Shown: one piece after another, positions 8,341 through 15,955 of the stretch
Position numbering within the stretch: the stretch's first letter is position 1
Layout of the letters: every line of letters begins with the position of its first letter
Assembly: GCA_934132775.1 (NCBI GenBank)
Contig: CAKPAA010000002.1
Span: forward strand, 62,001-126,000
Origin: an uncultured Clostridia bacterium
GTDB taxonomy: Bacteria > Bacillota > Clostridia > TANB77 > UBA1234
Length of the DNA stretch: 64,000 bases
Reading direction: 5' to 3'
Made by a program: the position numbers and the translations under genes
Notes under the pieces: generated by a model
Seen by the model: only the letters and a program-made list of their open reading frames with translations
Database searches by the model: none
Told to the model about the DNA's origin: nothing

Positions 8341-9663
8341 TTATCTATCATACTCATAGTCATCATTCTGTTCATATCCTGCATCCTGCACATATTCATC
8401 ATTGTATTGTTTTTCTTTGTATTGCTCCATGGTAGGGTTTCCATCAATTGATACGTCATACACGAGTTCAGGATTATAATAACACAAATCTGGATTAACC
8501 CAGTCATGAAGAGTTGGATCCTCCCAAGGATACCTATCTTCTGTGCATAAGAAATATGGAACTTTATCTTCCTGACATAAATTAGCCATTTCACAAATAG
8601 ATGATAGTCCATCAAAATCAGCAAGTATAATAGAAAACTCTGCATCATTAGCCATTCTAGCTGCTGTTTTAGGAGTTGGGCAAGCAATTTTGCTTACTTT
8701 TCCTGCTTTGTAACCTTCCAATGTCTTTCTTGTTCCGTAATATTCATCTTCAACCATATCTCTTTGATAAAAACCATTTCCACAAGCAGCAATATGACAT
8801 TCGTAACCTTGTTTTTCTAGTATGCCAACAATCTCTGGCATAAGTTCGTGCATTATTTTATTAGAGCCACAACCATAAACACCAGATGTATCAATAAAAA
8901 ATTGAACATATCTTGCATCCTTTAAATCATATTTATCGCCTAACAATTTATAATTTTGATATTTTAACATATGTTGTAGCATTTGTTTTTTGTCATAGCT
9001 TTCAGTGCCATCCTCCTTATCAATTCCAGCGTGACGTGCTGCAATTTTCTTTATAATTTCTAATATATATTTTTTTAAGTATTCTTGACGATTTTTAGTT
9101 CTAAAATCTTCCTGTTCTTTTTTCTTTTTTTCAAATAGTTCTTCCACAGTTTTCTTCAAATCTTCTGGTGTTGTGCTTGGTCTATTTTTACTATGATTTT
9201 TTCCTGACGACGTTACAAAATAATCTTCTCGTTCTTTAGCTTGCTGGGTTTCCTTTTTATCATTATCCTGCTTACTTCCAGTGCCTAGTCCATCTCCGTC
9301 GCTTCCTTTATCTTCATTTTCATTATCTTCTCTTATTTCTGTTCCGTCTATACCGTTTTCTCCTAGTCCTTGTTTGCCAGTATCTTTCGTCTTTTCACTT
9401 TTATTTTCTTTATCAGAATTTTCCCCACCATCTGCTGAATTAGGAGAATCTTTAATTTCCTTAGAAGCTTCATCACCTCCGTGAGTGTCTTCTGTTGTTT
9501 TAGACGTAGCAGGTGCAACCTTTTGCGTTTGTGGAGCATCTTTTGGAGATTCAATAGGATTATTTTCTACATCTTCATTTATTTCTTCACGTTGTTTTTT
9601 CTTTTTTAATGCTTGCTGTTCTAATTCTGCAAAAATTTTATTTATATCGTATTGAAAGGCCAT
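8341..9663 (-). CDS. VWA-domain-like protein partner of MoxR ATPase
   Basis: 440 aa. Residues about 30-165 are a disordered linker of Glu, Lys, Asp, Gly and Ser. A charged helix follows (about 165-210), then a domain of about 250-400 starting YVQFFIDTSGVYG (DTSG at 258-261), which resembles a degenerate MIDAS of von Willebrand A domains such as CobT/CoxE. The later strand FSIILADFDGLSS fits a VWA core. VWA proteins of this kind pair with MoxR AAA+ ATPases to load metals or remodel complexes. The C-terminus is acidic and Tyr-rich (GYEQNDDYEYDR), like that of the ATPase next door. A TAGGAGG site overlaps the stop of the ATPase gene. Confidence 0.7.
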   Translation of the reverse strand: MAFQYDINKIFAELEQQALKKKKQREEINEDVENNPIESPKDAPQTQKVAPATSKTTEDTHGGDEASKEIKDSPNSADGGENSDKENKSEKTKDTGKQGLGENGIDGTEIREDNENEDKGSDGDGLGTGSKQDNDKKETQQAKEREDYFVTSSGKNHSKNRPSTTPEDLKKTVEELFEKKKKEQEDFRTKNRQEYLKKYILEIIKKIAARHAGIDKEDGTESYDKKQMLQHMLKYQNYKLLGDKYDLKDARYVQFFIDTSGVYGCGSNKIMHELMPEIVGILEKQGYECHIAACGNGFYQRDMVEDEYYGTRKTLEGYKAGKVSKIACPTPKTAARMANDAEFSIILADFDGLSSICEMANLCQEDKVPYFLCTEDRYPWEDPTLHDWVNPDLCYYNPELVYDVSIDGNPTMEQYKEKQYNDEYVQDAGYEQNDDYEYDR

Positions 9664-9674
9664 TAGTAATCCTC

Positions 9675-10964
9675 CTAATCATCATAGTCTCTGCCATTAT
9701 CGCCATAATCTGAGTCTGTTTCATACTCTTGTTCAATCTTATTTTCTGGTTTGTCTAAAAAAGCCTCTAATGTAGTAGAAGAATTTGAATCTAAATAAAC
9801 AAATGTCTTTCCTCTATTTGTAGCAATTCTAAACATTCTGTCTCCATCCATTTTTATTCCAAATCTCGTTCCATCTTCTTTATTTCCAGCCCATATAATG
9901 TCATCTGACTTTGCTTCTTCAGTTAATAAAGGGTATTCGAACCAGCCTTTATATCCACCGTAATAACCATCGAAAGTCACATATTCACTAGCCGCCTGTA
10001 ATTGTTCGATTGTGTCTATTCCAACATAGAAATTTCCGTGTCCATTATCATCAGAAAATAGTCTAAATCCATATTTATTGCCATCTTCAAACAATTTTAT
10101 CCAACCACTTTGATTATTTGAATCTATGGCGATACTACATTTTTCCAAATTTGATAATTCAAAATTCAAATCGCCATTTTCTACTTCTGCTATATGCTGA
10201 AGGTCTGATAGAGACATTACATTCAATTCATCCAAATTTATATATTGTGATAAAGCGTCTTCATCAATTTCCGCTCCTAAGACTTCTAAATCTTCCATAT
10301 ACTGTCTGGCTTGTCTAATAGAAAAGCTAGGACATTTATCATAAACATAACCCAAATAATGATTTTCAGGTAATCCTAATATTTCTAAAAATAACTCTTT
10401 ATTAGGTCTAGGAACTTCTACCCTCTTACTTCTATTCAATAAAGCTTCATCAATTTCTCTTTTATCATTTGATGTAATAAAAGTATATATTGGATACTCA
10501 CCCTTTTCATATGTATCTGTACCAGTTGTTAATCTTCCATTCTCTAAAAAATCTAATAAAAAAGAATCTACCTCTGGTCTAGCCTTATCCAATTCGTCTA
10601 TAACAAGAACCACTGGACCTTTTTTTGATTGTTGCAAAGCTTGCAATAATATACCTTCTTTTATTGAGTTACTTGCATCTTGTCTCATAATACCTTCAAT
10701 ATTTACATCATACTGAAAATTTTCCGTTCCCATTCTTGGAAAACATTGAACAAACTTCTCATCAGCATCAATCATTTTTGAAAATGTTTCAGCTAAAAAA
10801 GTCTTTCCTGCTCCAGATTTTCCTTGCAATAACAACGTAGGAATACTCTTCATTTTCCTCTTTCCTGCTGCCTCAAATAGCAAAACTATTTTAGCTAAAT
10901 CTTCCGATGCAAAATAACCTAAATCCTTTAATCTTGATTGAGTTTCTTTTATTTTTTCTGACAT
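9675..10964 (-). CDS. MoxR-like AAA+ ATPase with extra C-terminal domain
   Basis: 429 aa. The AAA+ module has Walker A GKSGAGKT (48-55), Walker B VVLVIDEL (118-125), sensor 1 TSN (164-166) and a probable arginine finger R178 in LLNRS. The arrangement with FLLDFLENGRL and a following insertion matches MoxR/RavA-type ATPases. Residues about 270-395 form a Gly/Trp/Tyr-rich extra domain (NKYGFRLFSDDNGHGNFYVG) that I do not recognise, followed by an acidic D/Y tail. The ATG at 10964 follows AAAGGGAG; an in-frame start 21 bases upstream lacks a site. It is the first gene of a four-gene operon with a VWA-like partner, likely an assembly or conflict system. Confidence 0.8.
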   Translation of the reverse strand: MSEKIKETQSRLKDLGYFASEDLAKIVLLFEAAGKRKMKSIPTLLLQGKSGAGKTFLAETFSKMIDADEKFVQCFPRMGTENFQYDVNIEGIMRQDASNSIKEGILLQALQQSKKGPVVLVIDELDKARPEVDSFLLDFLENGRLTTGTDTYEKGEYPIYTFITSNDKREIDEALLNRSKRVEVPRPNKELFLEILGLPENHYLGYVYDKCPSFSIRQARQYMEDLEVLGAEIDEDALSQYINLDELNVMSLSDLQHIAEVENGDLNFELSNLEKCSIAIDSNNQSGWIKLFEDGNKYGFRLFSDDNGHGNFYVGIDTIEQLQAASEYVTFDGYYGGYKGWFEYPLLTEEAKSDDIIWAGNKEDGTRFGIKMDGDRMFRIATNRGKTFVYLDSNSSTTLEAFLDKPENKIEQEYETDSDYGDNGRDYDD

Positions 10965-11163
10965 ATTTACAACTCCCTTTACCATAACTATATTTAAAAA
11001 TATATTCTGAATTTTATAAGATCCTTATGGAAATATGATATCACATCAATAAAAGAATAACAACAAATTAAATAAGTAGTTTTTCATATTTGATTATTGC
11101 TATGAAAATTTATAAGCGCTCAAGCTCCAAATATTTCTAAGTCGGTTTTGCAGATTTTATAAA

Positions 11164-11192
11164 TTGACATATTTATAAATAATGCGTAAAAT
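11164..11192 (+). promoter_or_regulatory. Sigma-A promoter of DUF3800 gene
   Basis: TTGACA (11164-11169), a 17-base spacer and TAAAAT (11187-11192), giving a leader of about 75 bases. It lies in the 312-base divergent region between the MoxR operon and the DUF3800 gene, where no convincing minus-strand promoter was found. Confidence 0.7.
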
Positions 11193-11276
11193 ATGCTTGT
11201 AGAAAATGGAATAGTGAGCAACAAGGCAATAAGATTAAAATGAATAGAAAGAAATTGAAAAAGGAAGTGGTAATAA

Positions 11277-12035
11277 ATGTACTTAATGTACTCAGATGAA
11301 AGTGGAAATACTGGAACCGATTTAGATAATAAACAACAACCTATTTTCGCCTTAGCAGGAATAATAGTAAAAGACGAAAAGTGGCACAAAATCAACGATT
11401 ATTTTGAAGAGGAAAAAGTAAAAATATGTCCCGAATTTAAAAATAATGAAATACATGCAGCAGAACTTTTTAATGCACCTAAACGTTCTATATTCAACAA
11501 ATATTCTTGGGAACAAAACTTAAAAATATTAGAACAACTTGTTGATTTAATTACTAGCCTAGATATTTTTCTTATATACAATTTTCTTTACAAGTTAGGA
11601 TTTAAGAAACATATTAATGATACATTTGGTACCAGTGTTAAAATAGACCCATATTTGTATGCTTTTTCTGCTAATTATGATATTTTCAGTAAACATATTC
11701 CGCAAAATGAGTATGGAATTATTTTTACTGATGATCTTTTGAATATTTCAAATAGTATTGAACTTTTATATCCTAAATTAGTAACAGAACACAAAAATAT
11801 TATTGAAAAAACTTTTTATTTAGACTCAAAGAAAAACAACTTTATACAAATTGCGGATATTTGCGCACTTTATATAAACAAGTTTGCGTGTATCACTTAT
11901 AAACTTGCCAAGTACAATGAAGTAAAAGAAAAACATTGTATAGATATGTTCAAAAAAATAGAAAAAATAACTCTAACTCATTTGAATATAGTTGATCCGA
12001 ATTTAGAAAAAAAGGTAGACAATTTTTTTAAATAA
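11277..12035 (+). CDS. DUF3800 protein
   Basis: 252 aa. The N-terminus MYLMYSDESGNTG, with adjacent Asp7 and Glu8, and the C-terminal block IQIADICALYINKF are the two hallmarks of DUF3800, a family predicted to have an RNase H-like nuclease fold. Its function is not established; members occur in mobile and accessory regions and several classes of conserved structured RNA are known beside them. The start has an AAAGGAAG site about 9 bases upstream. The gene is divergent from the MoxR/VWA operon and convergent with a small RNA that begins about 75 bases beyond its stop. No dedicated terminator is seen on the plus strand. Confidence 0.88.
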   Translation: MYLMYSDESGNTGTDLDNKQQPIFALAGIIVKDEKWHKINDYFEEEKVKICPEFKNNEIHAAELFNAPKRSIFNKYSWEQNLKILEQLVDLITSLDIFLIYNFLYKLGFKKHINDTFGTSVKIDPYLYAFSANYDIFSKHIPQNEYGIIFTDDLLNISNSIELLYPKLVTEHKNIIEKTFYLDSKKNNFIQIADICALYINKFACITYKLAKYNEVKEKHCIDMFKKIEKITLTHLNIVDPNLEKKVDNFFK

Positions 12036-12111
12036 AAAATGCAAAGGGTATAAGATAAGTTTTTCTTATCTCGGAGTTCCACCACGGGAGCTCTCTACCC
12101 TCTGCTTCTGT
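12033..12111 (-). ncRNA. Structured small RNA next to DUF3800 gene
   Basis: Predicted transcript of about 75-80 nt. An outer stem pairs 12041-12050 with 12096-12105; its one odd position is a G-U pair in minus-strand RNA but an A-C mismatch in plus RNA. It encloses a perfect 7-bp hairpin (12053-12059 with 12065-12071) and a second hairpin (about 12074-12091, one mismatch in the minus RNA), making a three-way junction. The outer stem is followed by a U-run, so the 3' side can double as terminator. A near-consensus promoter sits immediately upstream. Conserved RNAs called DUF3800 motifs have been described beside such genes; whether this belongs to one of those classes is not tested. Confidence 0.75.
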
Positions 12112-12117
12112 AATTAT

Positions 12118-12146
12118 AGTATACTATAATTTCAGCTAGCTGTCAA
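12118..12146 (-). promoter_or_regulatory. Promoter of the DUF3800-linked small RNA
   Basis: Minus-strand TTGACA (12141-12146), exactly 17 bases, then TATACT (12118-12123). The -10 box lies inside a perfect 18-bp palindrome (12113-12130), a possible operator. The predicted start is near 12111, just before the RNA's outer stem. Confidence 0.8.
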
Positions 12147-12390
12147 TTACAGTATATTCAAAAGATTAAGTTTTATACTCAAACTAATTAAAAATAATCA
12201 ATTATATTTTTATCACACTATGATTGATGTGAAACTGAAAAGAAAAATTTGACAGATTCCTAAAAAAAGAACATTTAATGCAATTTTTACTGCAATTTAA
12301 TTATATTTTTATATATTTAGAACAACTTCAAGCAACTTTCAATAATCCTAAAATTTCTCAATTCATTGGTATACCTGCAAAAGAAAACAA

Positions 12391-12427
12391 AAAAGCTGTT
12401 ATAGAACGTTAATTCTAAAACAGCTTT
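12391..12427 (-). terminator. Terminator after tRNA-Leu
   Basis: A stem of about 15 bp with one mismatch, closed by GCTGTT/AACAGC, followed on the minus strand by a run of six T. It lies just past the CCA end of the tRNA. Confidence 0.8.
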
Positions 12428-12429
12428 AT

Positions 12430-12513
12430 TGGTGCGGGTGAGAGGACTTGAACCCCCACGTCAAAGACACTAGATCCTAAGTCTAGCGCGTCTGCCAGTT
12501 CCGCCACACCCGC
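12430..12513 (-). tRNA. tRNA-Leu (anticodon UAG)
   Basis: A complete cloverleaf on the minus strand. The acceptor stem GCGGGTG pairs with CACCCGC. The anticodon stem CTAGA/TCTAG holds loop CTTAGGA, giving anticodon UAG for CUN leucine codons. The variable arm is long, as in leucine tRNAs, the T loop is GGTTCAAGTCC, and the CCA end is encoded (12430-12432). A terminator follows. Confidence 0.96.
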
Positions 12514-12664
12514 GTTTATTTTTTATTATCTGCGACAAGAATTATATTACCATTTATATCTCTCCTTGTCAATAAAAAGTTTTACAATTTTCTAAATCTT
12601 TTCTTTTTTGTCGTTTTTAGTCGATTATTTTCGCCTATTTATAGGCATTTTATCTTGTTTTTTG

Positions 12665-12693
12665 TTGACATTTTTTGTATGTGGTTGTATAAT
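12665..12693 (+). promoter_or_regulatory. Consensus sigma-A promoter of 143-aa orphan gene
   Basis: TTGACA (12665-12670), 17 bases, TATAAT (12688-12693): both boxes are perfect. It drives the gene starting at 12743. Confidence 0.85.
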
Positions 12694-12742
12694 TACTTAT
12701 GTAAATCTTTTTTATAATAATACGGCTCAAGGAGGTATTTTT

Positions 12743-13174
12743 ATGAGCAATAAAAAGGTTTCGATGGAAAAGACTACCGAAAGCATCAATAAACCGCGGT
12801 ATATTGGTGGCTATATTTCTACCGATTTGGTAGAAGTGATGTTGCGCGCTTTTAGGCACGCATTGAATAATATCAAGGTGATGAAAGCCGATTTGGCAAG
12901 TATTCGCCTCGATTCGAATGTCGCCGATATGGAGTTTAACTCCTTCAAATATCGGCTCAACAAGTATCAGATATTCGGGTCTGACTGTGCTTGGCGTTCG
13001 ACGGACCCGAGGTTACAGCACATCATCGATTCAATCGATATGTGCAATAAGTTGCTTTTAAATAAAGCAACTTACACTATTGGTGATGTTGTTTATCTCT
13101 CCAATACCTTGGATGAGATAAAGGCAATCATCGAGCAAAAAACGGATGAACTCAATGAACTTTATTCCTTATGA
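12743..13174 (+). CDS. Orphan protein, 143 aa, atypical composition
   Basis: No family recognised. It is a soluble, mostly helical protein with Tyr- and Arg-rich patches (RYIGGYISTDLVEVML, WRSTDPRLQHIIDSID) and a C-terminal helix (IKAIIEQKTDELNELYSL). The ATG at 12743 was chosen for the CAAGGAGGT site 6 bases upstream; the frame is open further upstream but there it overlaps the promoter. Codon use (CGC, GCG, TCG) is unlike the surrounding AT-rich genes and like the orphan at 6646. It is monocistronic between a consensus promoter and a perfect terminator, which suggests strong, independent expression. Function unknown. Confidence 0.8.
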   Translation: MSNKKVSMEKTTESINKPRYIGGYISTDLVEVMLRAFRHALNNIKVMKADLASIRLDSNVADMEFNSFKYRLNKYQIFGSDCAWRSTDPRLQHIIDSIDMCNKLLLNKATYTIGDVVYLSNTLDEIKAIIEQKTDELNELYSL

Positions 13175-13185
13175 GCATCCAAAAA

Positions 13186-13212
13186 CCGAGTCACTTTTTT
13201 GTGACTCGGCTT
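13186..13212 (+). terminator. Bidirectional terminator between orphan gene and P-type ATPase
   Basis: A perfect 9-bp stem CCGAGTCAC/GTGACTCGG (13186-13194 with 13201-13209) with a T6 loop. T-rich sequence lies on both sides, serving the plus-strand orphan gene and the minus-strand ATPase. Confidence 0.9.
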
Positions 13213-13226
13213 TATTTTTAGCTTTC

Positions 13227-15932
13227 TTATTCTTTATTTTCTTCTCTTGATGTGTTTATTTTTAATAGCTTAAATATTTCGACTATCAAAAGTGGTGCAA
13301 ATGATAACAATGCCACTATTCCAACTTGTTCTAAGTTTAATTTACTAACCTCAAATATTCCCTCTAAAATTGGTATATTAAGCACTAATAACATTAGTGA
13401 GGCTGATATTGCAATTGCTCCTAATAGTATTTTGTTTGTTAGTAACCCAACTTTGAATATTGATTCTTTGTTTGAACGTAGGTTGAATACGTGTACTAAT
13501 TCACTTAGTCCAAGCACTGCAAATGCCATTGTTTGTGCTATTGCTCCACTTTGCGTGATATTCCCCTCTGCATCCGCAACCGAAGCAAAGTCAAATCCAC
13601 AACCAAATGCAAAGGCTAGTAATGTAAGTCCTCCTATCATTATTCCCTGATATATAATTCTCCAAATCATTCCTTTTGTGAATACATTTTTGTTTTTCTT
13701 TGGCTTTCTATTCATTATATTTTTCTCTGCTGGATCAACACTAAGTGCAAGTGCAGGCAAGCTGTCTGTTACAAGGTTTATCCAAAGCATATGAATTGGT
13801 AATAATGGTTCTATAACCCAGCCAAACATTGTGGCTACAAATAGTGTTATTATTTCGCCTATATTAGCTGATAATAGGTATGCTACTGCTTTTAATATGT
13901 TATCGTATATTCTTCTTCCCTCTTCTACTGCTGAGACTATTGTTGCGAAGTTATCGTCTGTTAGCACTACATCTGCTGCCTCTTTGGCAACGTCTGTGCC
14001 TACTATTCCCATCGCAGCTCCTATATCTGCTGTTTTTAATGCCGGTGCGTCATTTACGCCATCGCCTGTCATTGCAACTATTTCGTCGTATGACTTCCAA
14101 GCGTTTACTATTCTAACTTTGTGTTCTGGCGATACACGCGCATATACTGAATATTTTTGTACATTTTTTTCTAGCTCTTCTTGTGACATTTCTTGAAGTT
14201 CTGCTCCTGTTATTGCTTCGTCACCTTCTCTTAGTATTCCTATTTCTTTTGCTATTGCAACAGCTGTTATTTTGTGGTCTCCGGTTATCATAACTGGTCT
14301 AATTCCTGCTGTTCTACATTTTTCAACTGCTTCTTTTACTTCTGGTCTTGCTGGATCTATCATTCCAACCATTCCTATGTACGTTAGACCACTTTCTAAA
14401 TTGTTCATTTCATCTTTTGTTGGCACTTTTTCTAAGTCTTTATATGCCATTGCCAACACTCTTAAAGCAACTAATGCAAATTGCTCATTTATGCTCAATA
14501 TTGTACTCTTATATTCTTCCGTTAGTGGGATATCTTCGCCGTTTAAACGTACTTTCGTGCATCTTGCAAGTAGTTCATCAACGCCACCTTTCGTGAAAGC
14601 CATTATTTTTCCATTGTTGTTATGTACTGTTGTCATTAGTTTTCTTTCTGAATCGAATGGTATTTCCTGAACACGTACAAAATTTTTATCTAATTCATTT
14701 TTATTTATATTGCTTTTTATCGCTAAATCAACTAATGCTGTTTCTGTTGGATCTCCTACTGTTACAAACTTTCCATCTTCTTTTTTTAGTTTTGTATCAT
14801 TGCAAAGTGTCATACACTCTAACAACAATTTATATTGTTCGTTGTCTTCTTTTTCTTTGTTGTCTATTCCAAGTACCTTGTTGTTGCAGAAGATTTTTTC
14901 AACTGTCATTTTGTTTTGCGTTAGCGTTCCTGTTTTATCTGAACATATAACTGTTGCACTGCCTAAGGTTTCAACAGATGGCAAAGTACGAATAATTGCG
15001 TTTCTCTTTACCATTCTTTGAACACCAATTGATAAAACTATCGTTGAAATTGCTGGTAGTCCCTCTGGTATAGCTGCAACTGCTAAGCTTACAGCTGTCA
15101 TAAACATTTCTATCCAGTCTCTTTTATAGACAAAGAAGCCAACAGCAAATATAAGTGCACAGATTACCAAGGCAGCAATACCTAATGTTTTTCCTAGTGC
15201 TTCTAGTCTTCTTTTTAGTGGTGTTTCACTATCATCTACATCATCTAGCATTTTTGCTATTTTTCCAACTTCTGTTTCCATTCCTGTCGAGACAACAATC
15301 CCTCTACCTCTTCCATAAGTTACTAAACTAGAAGAAAATGCACAGTTTATTCTATCGCCAAGTCCTACATTTTTTTCTTCTAACTTTTCAGCACTCTTTT
15401 CAACTGGCACGGATTCGCCTGTTAAGGCAGCTTCTTGAATTTTCAAATTAACTGCCTCTACTATTCTAAGGTCTGCTGGAACATTGTCGCCTGTTTCAAG
15501 AATAACGACGTCACCTGGTACCAATTCTTTTGACTCTATATTTGTTATTTCTCCATTTCTAAGTACTTTGCAATGTGGTGCACTTAATTGTTTTAAAGAG
15601 TCAAGTGACTTTTGTGCTTTAAGTTCTTGAACAACTCCAATAATTGCATTCAAAATAACTATTATCATTATTATTATTGAATCTGTAAAATCTTGATTAA
15701 CAACGCCTGAAACAATAGCTGCAATAATTAAAACTATTATCATAAAATCTGAAAATTGTTCAAGCACCATTTTCCAAATTGGCTTTTTATTTTTAGAAAC
15801 AATTTCATTTTTTCCATATTGTTCTATTCGTTCTGTTACTTCATCTTGCGTTAATCCTTTAGAAACATCAACACTTAATTCTTTTTCAACTTCTTCTGTT
15901 GAAAGCGAATACCATTCTTTATGCTCTTCCAT
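13227..15932 (-). CDS. P-type ATPase, Ca2+-transporting type (IIA/IIB)
   Basis: 901 aa, normal length. It contains an N-terminal cation-ATPase domain, the actuator motif LTGESVPVEK, ion-site segment PEGLPAISTIVLSIGVQRMVKRNAIIRTLPSVE (described here by its PEGLP core), the phosphorylated Asp in DKTGTLT, and hinge motif TGDGVNDAPALK. About ten membrane helices fit. This is the LMCA/PMCA-like family that exports Ca2+ (or Mn2+) at the cell membrane; the ion is inferred from family. The ATG at 15932 was preferred over an adjacent TTG because GGAGG lies 7 bases before it. It follows the SLH gene by 23 bases, so co-transcription is likely. Confidence 0.93.
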   Translation of the reverse strand: MEEHKEWYSLSTEEVEKELSVDVSKGLTQDEVTERIEQYGKNEIVSKNKKPIWKMVLEQFSDFMIIVLIIAAIVSGVVNQDFTDSIIIMIIVILNAIIGVVQELKAQKSLDSLKQLSAPHCKVLRNGEITNIESKELVPGDVVILETGDNVPADLRIVEAVNLKIQEAALTGESVPVEKSAEKLEEKNVGLGDRINCAFSSSLVTYGRGRGIVVSTGMETEVGKIAKMLDDVDDSETPLKRRLEALGKTLGIAALVICALIFAVGFFVYKRDWIEMFMTAVSLAVAAIPEGLPAISTIVLSIGVQRMVKRNAIIRTLPSVETLGSATVICSDKTGTLTQNKMTVEKIFCNNKVLGIDNKEKEDNEQYKLLLECMTLCNDTKLKKEDGKFVTVGDPTETALVDLAIKSNINKNELDKNFVRVQEIPFDSERKLMTTVHNNNGKIMAFTKGGVDELLARCTKVRLNGEDIPLTEEYKSTILSINEQFALVALRVLAMAYKDLEKVPTKDEMNNLESGLTYIGMVGMIDPARPEVKEAVEKCRTAGIRPVMITGDHKITAVAIAKEIGILREGDEAITGAELQEMSQEELEKNVQKYSVYARVSPEHKVRIVNAWKSYDEIVAMTGDGVNDAPALKTADIGAAMGIVGTDVAKEAADVVLTDDNFATIVSAVEEGRRIYDNILKAVAYLLSANIGEIITLFVATMFGWVIEPLLPIHMLWINLVTDSLPALALSVDPAEKNIMNRKPKKNKNVFTKGMIWRIIYQGIMIGGLTLLAFAFGCGFDFASVADAEGNITQSGAIAQTMAFAVLGLSELVHVFNLRSNKESIFKVGLLTNKILLGAIAISASLMLLVLNIPILEGIFEVSKLNLEQVGIVALLSFAPLLIVEIFKLLKINTSREENKE

Positions 15933-15955
15933 CAAGTGTCCTCCTTAATTTTAAA

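Noticed and set aside
11235..11296. Nineteen-codon frame overlapping the start of the DUF3800 gene, as a leader peptide
   Set aside because: It has no clear ribosome site, and the DUF3800 ribosome site lies within it by chance.
12278..12412. 44-codon plus-strand frame (ends KENKKAVIER) overlapping the tRNA-Leu terminator
   Set aside because: No ribosome site, and its end is the terminator stem itself. It might be a tail of a lost gene but cannot be supported.
12430..12513. tRNA-Leu as an integration site for the 6.6-12.4 kb region
   Set aside because: I found no second copy of the tRNA 3' end near the left side of the region and no integrase gene.
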